A stretch of 12,248 bases of DNA from Flectobacillus sp049240685. GTDB taxonomy: Bacteria > Bacteroidota > Bacteroidia > Cytophagales > Spirosomataceae. This document shows positions 6,917-12,248 of the stretch, in pieces. The notes under the pieces were generated by a model that worked only from the letters and a program-made list of their open reading frames with translations, did no database searches and was not told the origin of the DNA. A program made the translations under genes and the position numbers. How positions within the stretch are numbered: the first letter of the stretch is position 1; each line of letters opens with the position of its first letter. The stretch covers positions 1-12,248 of the forward strand of contig NZ_JBMLSD010000032.1 in NCBI RefSeq assembly GCF_049240685.1, given 5' to 3'.

Positions 6917-6955
6917 AAACCGACTCTCTGAGCCTTAGCGTCAAAAAGTCGGTTT
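6917..6955 (-). terminator. Weak hairpin between sucA and odhB
   Basis: A perfect 9-bp stem (6917-6925 with 6947-6955, arm AAACCGACT) with a 21-nt loop, 16 bp after the sucA stop. Read leftward it continues into only about four T before GGC, so it would be a leaky terminator or an RNA-stabilising 3' hairpin rather than a full stop. It may tune odhB relative to sucA. Confidence 0.45.
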
Positions 6956-6970
6956 CAACAAATATTATAA

Positions 6971-9706
6971 CTAAGCAAATGCTCTATCTACTAGGATTGC
7001 TTGTTCTTCGTTGTGAACTTTCAAGAAACCTGTTGCAGGTGAAGCAGATTTTTTGCGAGCAATAACTCCTTCAAATGATTTGAAACCAAATTCGCGAGTT
7101 ACAAATGACCAGTATCCCATGTTTTCTGGCTCTTCTTGTACCCAGTAAACTTTTGCTTTTGGATACTTCGCAAGTTCTGCATTTACTTGGCTAGTTGGGA
7201 AAGGATGCAACTGCTCGATACGGATAATTGCCACATCGGTACGGTTGTCTTTTTGTTGTTTTTCCAACAAGTCGAAATAAACCTTGCCAGAGCACAACAA
7301 TACTTTTTTCACTTTCTTAGCATCTGCATAAGTATCACCATAAACTTCTTGGAATGAACCGTCGATAAATTCTTCGATTGGAGAAACTACCTTTGGATGA
7401 CGGAACAATGATTTTGGCGACATAATAATCAATGGCTTACGGAATTCCCAAGCCAACTGACGACGCAATGCGTGGAAGATGTTTGCAGGAGTAGTCAAGT
7501 TGGCTACTACCATGTTATCTTCTGCTGCCAATTGTAAGTAACGCTCAGGACGGGCATTAGAGTGCTCAGGACCTTGACCTTCATAACCATGAGGCAATTG
7601 CATTACCAAAGCATTCATGGTACCCCATTTAGATTCGCAAGAAGCAATAAATTGGTCAATCATTGTTTGGGCACCGTTTGAGAAATCACCAAACTGAGCT
7701 TCCCAGATTACCAAAGCCTCAGGGTTTGCCAATGAATACCCAAATTCAAAACCTAACACACCGTATTCAGACAACAATGAGTTATAGATTTGGATTTGCT
7801 CTTGTCCTTCTTCAATAAAGTTCAAAGATGTATATGACTCGTTAGTTTCAGCATCGTGCAAAACTGCGTGACGGTGAGAGAACGTACCACGTTGAACATC
7901 CTGACCAGATACACGTACCATTTTACCTTCCAACAACAATGAACCATAAGCCAAAGCTTCAGCTGTAGCCCAGTTCAATTGTCCGTTTTGGAAAAATGCT
8001 TTACGGTCAGCTAATACTTTTTCAATTTGCTTCAAGGCATGGAAACCTGCTGGCAATTTTGTTAAAGCAGCCGCAATTTTATCGATAGTTTCTTTTGAAA
8101 TACCTGTTTTAGGAGATTTTTCAAAGTCTTCAGAATTAGCAAAACGTAATTTAGCCCATTTGTTATCCAATTTTAATGGTACATATTCTGGACGAATTTT
8201 TTGTTTTACTTGATCAAGACGAGCTTGCAACTCAGCCTTAAATTCAGAATCCATTTGAGAAGCCAACTGAGCATCGATATCACCACGTGCAATCAACTTT
8301 TGAGTGTAGATTTCACGAGGATTTGGATGATTTGTGATATTCGAATACAAAGTTGGTTGTGTAAATCTTGGCTCATCAGATTCGTTGTGACCATTTCTAC
8401 GGTAACAAACCATATCGATGAACACATCACGATTGAATTGTTGACGGAACTCAGCAGCCATTTTTGAAACAAATACAACAGCTTCAGGGTCGTCGCCATT
8501 CACGTGGAATACTGGAGCATCAATGATTTTAGCTACATCTGTACAGTAGATTGCTGAGCGAGCATCTTCAAAGTCTGTTGTAAAACCAACTTGGTTGTTG
8601 ATTACGAAGTGAATTGTACCACCTGTTTCATAACCACGCAATTTGGCCATTTGAGTTACCTCATATACAATGCCCTGACCAGCTACAGCAGCATCACCAT
8701 GAATCAATATAGGTAATACTTTATCGTAATCGCCATCATAATGAGCATCGGCGCTTGCACGGCAGAAACCTTCCACTACAGGGTTTACGGCTTCTAAGTG
8801 AGAAGGGTTTGGCGCTAATTTCAACGAAATTTCAGAACCAACAGGAGTAATATGCTTAGAAGAATAGCCTAAGTGATATTTTACGTCGCCATCGCCGTGG
8901 ATTTGGTCAGGAATATTTCCTTCAAAACCATCGAAAATCGCTTCGTAAGATTTATGCATAATATTGGCCAATACGTTCAGACGACCACGGTGAGCCATAC
9001 CAATCATAGCTTCTTTCACCCCAAGGTCAGCCGCAGTATTGATAATAGCATCGAGTGCTGGAATGGTACTTTCGCCACCCTCCAAACCGAAACGTTTTTG
9101 ACCTAGGTATTTTGTACCTAAGAAATTTTCAAAAACAACAGCCTCATTCAATTTTTGAAGAATCTGTTTTTTCTCGTCGATAGAAGGATTAAAAGCTAGC
9201 GCCTCTTTTTCGATTTTATTACGAAGCCATTCCTTCACATCAGATTCTCTGATGTAAGAATATTCGAAACCAATCGAACCTGCATAGATTTTATAGAGAG
9301 ATTCCACAATTTTGCGGAGAGAAGCTGGGCCTATACCCAAAAAACTACCCGCTTGGAATACAGTATCAAGATCAGCTTCAGAAAGGGCATAATCCTTTAA
9401 ATCAAGACGTGGACGGCGATCCTTACGCTCACGAACAGGGTTGGTCTTTGACAACAAGTGTCCTCTTGATCTAAATGCCTTAATCAAACTGATTACGGAC
9501 ATTTCTTTCTGAATCATTGACGCATCGACTGATGCACCACCTACTCCGTTTGTAGTAGCCTCGCCACTCCAAGAAGCATAAAAGTCAAAACCTTTGAAAA
9601 AGTTCTGCCAACTAGCGTCAACCGAATTGGGGTCTTGCTGATACGACTCGTACAAGTCCGAAATTACCGCAGTATCGGCGTTGGCAATGTATGAAAATTG
9701 GTCCAT
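6971..9706 (-). CDS. sucA: 2-oxoglutarate dehydrogenase E1 component
   Basis: Thiamine-diphosphate-dependent E1 of the TCA-cycle complex. It decarboxylates 2-oxoglutarate and transfers the succinyl unit to the lipoyl arm of E2. At 911 residues it is close to the roughly 930 typical of the family. The OGDH-specific N-terminal segment is present (DLYESYQQDPNSVDASW, residues 17-33). Substrate and cofactor motifs follow: MAHRGRLNVL (237-246), NPSHLEAVNPVVEG (300-313), and the ThDP motif from Gly337-Asp338 (HGDAAVAGQG) to Asn370-Asn371 (INNQVGF). The transketolase-like C-terminal half contains FSHRHAVL (609-616) and GPEHSNARPERYLQL (712-726). The ATG at 9706 gives the expected N-terminus. It is the first gene of the leftward sucA-odhB-lpdA cluster, with candidate promoter and dyads upstream. 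Confidence 0.98.
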   Translation of the reverse strand: MDQFSYIANADTAVISDLYESYQQDPNSVDASWQNFFKGFDFYASWSGEATTNGVGGASVDASMIQKEMSVISLIKAFRSRGHLLSKTNPVRERKDRRPRLDLKDYALSEADLDTVFQAGSFLGIGPASLRKIVESLYKIYAGSIGFEYSYIRESDVKEWLRNKIEKEALAFNPSIDEKKQILQKLNEAVVFENFLGTKYLGQKRFGLEGGESTIPALDAIINTAADLGVKEAMIGMAHRGRLNVLANIMHKSYEAIFDGFEGNIPDQIHGDGDVKYHLGYSSKHITPVGSEISLKLAPNPSHLEAVNPVVEGFCRASADAHYDGDYDKVLPILIHGDAAVAGQGIVYEVTQMAKLRGYETGGTIHFVINNQVGFTTDFEDARSAIYCTDVAKIIDAPVFHVNGDDPEAVVFVSKMAAEFRQQFNRDVFIDMVCYRRNGHNESDEPRFTQPTLYSNITNHPNPREIYTQKLIARGDIDAQLASQMDSEFKAELQARLDQVKQKIRPEYVPLKLDNKWAKLRFANSEDFEKSPKTGISKETIDKIAAALTKLPAGFHALKQIEKVLADRKAFFQNGQLNWATAEALAYGSLLLEGKMVRVSGQDVQRGTFSHRHAVLHDAETNESYTSLNFIEEGQEQIQIYNSLLSEYGVLGFEFGYSLANPEALVIWEAQFGDFSNGAQTMIDQFIASCESKWGTMNALVMQLPHGYEGQGPEHSNARPERYLQLAAEDNMVVANLTTPANIFHALRRQLAWEFRKPLIIMSPKSLFRHPKVVSPIEEFIDGSFQEVYGDTYADAKKVKKVLLCSGKVYFDLLEKQQKDNRTDVAIIRIEQLHPFPTSQVNAELAKYPKAKVYWVQEEPENMGYWSFVTREFGFKSFEGVIARKKSASPATGFLKVHNEEQAILVDRAFA

Positions 9707-9737
9707 AACTGGCGTTAATCTTTGATAATAATTAAAC

Positions 9738-9772
9738 TTATTCGTAAAGTTTCTTACATATAGTACGAATAA
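9738..9772 (-). promoter_or_regulatory. Dyad in the sucA leader
   Basis: A perfect 9-bp inverted repeat, TTATTCGTA (9738-9746) and TACGAATAA (9764-9772), with a 17-nt spacer. It lies 32 bp before the sucA start codon and downstream of the predicted promoter. It could be a regulator binding site or a leader RNA hairpin. Function is inferred from position only. Confidence 0.35.
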
Positions 9773-9822
9773 AGCACAAAGAGATTGGTTTTCTGGATTT
9801 AATGAAATTTACCCAATAGAAT

Positions 9823-9895
9823 TTTGGCAAAGTTACGGTATGCCCGTTAATTAAATCACAAAAATTTATTTGTTTTTTACAGGATTTTTGCCAAA
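9823..9895. promoter_or_regulatory. Paired TTTG[G/C]CAAA dyads at the sucA promoter
   Basis: Two 9-bp near-palindromes, TTTGGCAAA at 9823-9831 and its exact reverse complement TTTGCCAAA at 9887-9895, start 64 bp apart, about six helical turns. The first overlaps the predicted -7 element and the second lies just upstream of the -33 element, as an operator pair would. They can also pair with each other as a long-range stem. No known regulator is assigned. Confidence 0.35.
9828..9862 (-). promoter_or_regulatory. Candidate sucA promoter
   Basis: On the minus strand TTTG (9859-9862) is followed by a 23-bp spacer and TAACTTTG (9828-9835), a full match for the Bacteroidota -7 element with spacing at the upper limit. 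Transcription would begin near 9821-9824, leaving a leader of about 115 nt that contains the 9738-9772 dyad. Confidence 0.45.
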
Positions 9896-10031
9896 TTAAT
9901 ATAGTAGTCAAAATAAGCCCTCGAAAAAACCTTCTTTCTTAGAAAAATTCAACTTTACCTCAAAATAGCAATTATTTTAATCAATTTGTAATCATACCTA
10001 ATTTTGTAAGAAATCTTCTTTTTTGCGGGTG

Positions 10032-10039
10032 CAAAGGTA
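10032..10039 (-). promoter_or_regulatory. Minus-strand TACCTTTG element
   Basis: TACCTTTG on the minus strand, in the context GTACCTTTGCACCC, matches the Bacteroidota -7 consensus TAnnTTTG and looks like many genuine start sites in the phylum. No TTG lies 17-23 bp upstream (the nearest is only 9 bp away). If active it would give sucA a second, roughly 320-nt leader or start a separate small RNA. Confidence 0.35.
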
Positions 10040-10169
10040 CACATATATCAATTTGTTTTACCTATTTTTTTTAAAAACTATCCTTATCTCTCCAAGTCAA
10101 TCAGTGAGTTAGATTTGCTCATCTAGATTTTTTTTTCTTACTACGCTACTTTTTTTGGCACGCAATTGG

Positions 10170-10201
10170 CTACTTATGGTTTTATGAGTAAAACCATGTA
10201 G
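10170..10201. other. Perfect stem-loop of unknown role
   Basis: ATGGTTTTA (10176-10184) pairs perfectly with TAAAACCAT (10189-10197) around a TGAG tetraloop. CTAC (10170-10173) and GTAG (10198-10201) extend the stem below a 2-nt bulge, for 13 pairs in total. No T run follows on either strand, so it is not an obvious terminator. It stands in the gene-free region. Confidence 0.45.
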
Positions 10202-10396
10202 TTGTAAAGTTGTTTGAAGAGCCCGCCACAAAGCAATTAATCCTACCCAAAAAATACAAATTTGGTCAAAATTTACTCATTCCGACCAACTGGCCTCGGC
10301 GAATTTAGATTGTAGGCTATACTTGTACTTTTCGAATCTTTTTGAAGCTTTATGGCTTTTTTTACTGTAGCTCTGGGCTACAACTAAATAACTATA

Positions 10397-10404
10397 TATT
10401 TTTG
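10397..10404 (+). promoter_or_regulatory. Plus-strand TATTTTTG element, candidate promoter for the thioredoxin-fold gene
   Basis: TATTTTTG in the context TATATATTTTTGCATTG is a full match for the TAnnTTTG -7 element on the coding strand of the downstream gene. No clear TTG is found 17-23 bp upstream. It would imply a leader of about 340 nt before the ATG at 10751, which is long. Confidence 0.3.
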
Positions 10405-10750
10405 CATTGTAACGTTTTGAGGTTTCTATCTAATTTTACTGTTTATTGAAATCTTGACCTCTTTTCGCCGTGTTTCTCTGTAGTTTTTTGAAAAACACTT
10501 ATTTATGTAATTTATTTTCAGTATATTAATCGTAATTACATCCTTAAATCAAACGATTTCGAACATCTACTACACACCCGATTGGGCACTTTAGTAGAAG
10601 TAGTTGTAGAGAATCTAAGGCATTCTGAATAAATAATGATATTTTCGAATGGAATTTCATGAGACAAACCGTCTTAAACATATATTTCCTCTGTACTTAA
10701 AACGTTGTAAACTCATTGAAACTATTCCTTACCAAAAACATTACCATACC

Positions 10751-12091
10751 ATGAAACCAGTAAACCTGTCGCAAATCTGTTTTCTTACTTTCATCTGGGT
10801 AAGCACACAGACCTTCTCACAGGGGATATCTTTTCGCCAAGATGATTGGCAAAATGTGCTTGTTCAAGCCAAAGCTCAGAACAAGCTAATTTTTGTTGAT
10901 ATCTACACTACTTGGTGTCGTCCTTGTAAGGAGATGGACAAAAAAACTTTCTCTGAATCCTCTGTCGGCGATAAATTCAATTCTAAATTTATTAATTATA
11001 AAATTGATGCCGAAAAAGGCTTTGGCATTACACTTGCCCGTCGGTACAACGTAACCTCCTACCCTACCTGCCTGTTTGTGGATGCTACCGAAAACCTAGT
11101 CTATAAGCAAGAGGGTTATCTTGGAGCTACAGATTTGCTCAAAGAAGCCGATTTGGTTTTAACAAACCAATCAGACTCAAAGCCTATCTATGTACTTGAA
11201 AAACAATACAATGAGGGAAAACGTGATGCTGATTTTTTGTATGAATTCATTGCTAAACGTTCTCGTTACAATTTGGACAACATGGCGCTTGTTGAGGAAT
11301 ATGTAAAAGCACTGACCCCCATCCAACAGTCATCAGACAAAACCCTTCGCTTGATTGTTAATAATGGTTTTAAAATTGATGGTAAAGCGTTTGAACTTTT
11401 ACTGAAATATCGTGAAAAAGCTGAAGGGTTGTTTGAAGGAGGTGATGAAAAAGTAAACCAAGCTTTTTCTACGAGTATAAACGAGTTTTTTTATCAGGCC
11501 ATCGAAACCAAAAATAAAGTACTTTTCGAAAAAGCCTTGCAAGCCAACCTAAAAGCTCTCCCCAACACGGCCGATAGAGTAAACGATAAAAATAAATTGG
11601 CTTTTTATCTTGCCGTAAAAGATATCAACAAATATGTAGAAGCAGCCGAAAACTATTTGGATCAGTACGTCATGTTTGTCCAAATCGAAAGTATCCGAAA
11701 GCAAGATTTATGGGAATACGATAAAATGATGCAAGCTTATCGATTAGGAATTAAAGACTCGACAGGCGTGGGGGCTCCACTTTATAACAATATCAAAAAA
11801 AATGGTAGATTCACAATGGCACGCCTCACTGCAAACGAATTGAACGATGTCGTAAAAACCTTTTATGAACAAGTGGATTCTCCTGCAAAATTAGAAAAGG
11901 CTATCCCATGGGTGCAAAGAGCCATCGAACTCGTCGAAAATCCTGAATATTATCACTCTTACGCACAATTGATGCTCAAACTTGGAGATAAGCAAAAAGC
12001 ACTAGATATTGAGCAAAAAGCTTACGAACTAGCATTGAAAGAAAAAATAGACACGCAAAAGTTTACTTCTGCGCTTGAAAAAATGAAATAA
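10751..12091 (+). CDS. Exported thioredoxin-fold protein with long helical C-terminal region
   Basis: Predicted periplasmic thiol-disulfide protein of 446 residues. A Sec signal peptide covers about residues 1-24 (hydrophobic ICFLTFIWVS, cleavage near TFSQ-GI). A thioredoxin-like domain follows to about 135: LIFVDIYTTWCRPCKEM holds the active-site Cys56-Arg-Pro-Cys59, and the cis-proline is Pro105 in TSYPT. The remaining 300 residues are mostly helical and charged. Residues 397-431 (YHSYAQLMLKLGDKQKALDI) look like a TPR-type hairpin, perhaps for protein binding. No second redox motif is seen. The frame is open to an ATG at 10649, but the ATG at 10751 starts directly at the signal peptide and is preferred. 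It probably reduces or isomerises disulfides of envelope proteins; partner and direction of electron flow are unknown. Confidence 0.85.
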   Translation: MKPVNLSQICFLTFIWVSTQTFSQGISFRQDDWQNVLVQAKAQNKLIFVDIYTTWCRPCKEMDKKTFSESSVGDKFNSKFINYKIDAEKGFGITLARRYNVTSYPTCLFVDATENLVYKQEGYLGATDLLKEADLVLTNQSDSKPIYVLEKQYNEGKRDADFLYEFIAKRSRYNLDNMALVEEYVKALTPIQQSSDKTLRLIVNNGFKIDGKAFELLLKYREKAEGLFEGGDEKVNQAFSTSINEFFYQAIETKNKVLFEKALQANLKALPNTADRVNDKNKLAFYLAVKDINKYVEAAENYLDQYVMFVQIESIRKQDLWEYDKMMQAYRLGIKDSTGVGAPLYNNIKKNGRFTMARLTANELNDVVKTFYEQVDSPAKLEKAIPWVQRAIELVENPEYYHSYAQLMLKLGDKQKALDIEQKAYELALKEKIDTQKFTSALEKMK

Positions 12092-12143
12092 ACATGAGTT
12101 ATCCCGAATTTTTAGGATTGGGATTATCCTCTATAATTTTCAT

Positions 12144-12181
12144 AAAAAAGGGGTCGGAATATATTTCCTGACCCCTTTTTT
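12144..12181 (+). terminator. Strong intrinsic terminator after the thioredoxin-fold gene
   Basis: A perfect 12-bp stem (12144-12155 with 12170-12181, arm AAAAAAGGGGTC) extended inward by GGAA/TTCC past one bulged base, with six T at its 3' side. It begins 53 bp after the stop codon at 12091. The A and T runs make it potentially bidirectional, serving any leftward gene beyond the window edge. Positions 12182-12248 show no recognisable feature. Confidence 0.92.
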
Positions 12182-12248
12182 GAGGCTATTATGCTAGGCT
12201 TCCCTTGAAAATTACTTTTTCCAGCACAGGCCTACGAAAAATCCACTC

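Larger units (their letters stand above)
9707..10750. other. 1-kb non-coding divergent region between sucA and the thioredoxin-fold gene
   Basis: About 1,040 bp without a convincing gene. It separates leftward sucA from rightward coding sequence starting at 10751. The half nearest sucA (9707-10040) holds dyads and two minus-strand TAnnTTTG elements. The middle holds a perfect ATGGTTTTA stem-loop (10176-10197) and T-rich runs. The right part holds a plus-strand TATTTTTG element and an 8-bp inverted repeat (10505-10512 with 10534-10541, arm ATGTAATT). I recognise no tRNA, tmRNA, 6S or SRP RNA. The length is large for this otherwise compact locus, so an unannotated small RNA or long leaders remain possible. 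Confidence 0.6.

Noticed and set aside
10649..10750. Longer N-terminus for the thioredoxin-fold protein starting at 10649
   Set aside because: The extra 34 residues precede a normal Sec signal peptide and look like translated leader. The ATG at 10751 fits better.

Overview
The window looks like chromosomal DNA from a Bacteroidota bacterium, most likely of the order Cytophagales. The evidence is an AT-rich composition, start codons without Shine-Dalgarno sequences, promoter-like TTTG/TAnnTTTG elements, a lipoprotein with a short lipobox, and intergenic word-like repeats such as GCCTAGTGCCTA and AAAGGCACAGAGG. The genus is not decided by the sequence. Content is mainly housekeeping. I found no phage, insertion sequence, CRISPR, toxin-antitoxin or defence genes.

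Layout. Positions 1-468 are non-coding and hold two near-identical 116-bp direct repeats. A rightward pair follows: dtd (D-aminoacyl-tRNA deacylase) and a MazG-like nucleotide pyrophosphohydrolase, probably co-transcribed. Next is a D-2-hydroxyacid dehydrogenase whose last codons are lost in a 100-N scaffold gap (2357-2456). To the right of the gap lies a 56-bp-period tandem repeat ending in an inverted copy. Leftward genes then fill 2673-9706: an uncharacterised lipoprotein with a good promoter, lpdA (E3), odhB (E2, with two lipoyl domains) and sucA (E1). Read in transcription order this is sucA, odhB, lpdA, a full 2-oxoglutarate dehydrogenase complex. A 1-kb non-coding region (9707-10750) with several candidate promoter elements and dyads separates sucA from a rightward, exported thioredoxin-fold protein that ends at a strong terminator.

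How the genes work together. SucA decarboxylates 2-oxoglutarate and loads the lipoyl arms of OdhB, OdhB makes succinyl-CoA, and LpdA reoxidises the dihydrolipoyl groups with NAD+. Each of the three genes is followed by its own hairpin. The one after odhB is a canonical terminator and the one after sucA is weaker, so the cluster is probably not one uniform transcript. Dtd and the MazG-like enzyme are both quality-control enzymes, acting on mischarged tRNA and non-canonical nucleotides. The lipoprotein and the thioredoxin-fold protein act in the cell envelope and have no obvious link to the complex.

The points most worth a second look are the sucA upstream region (two TTTG[G/C]CAAA dyads 64 bp apart, one overlapping the predicted -7 element), the separate hairpins between the complex genes, and the two repeat loci. 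None of these amounts to a demonstrated new system.
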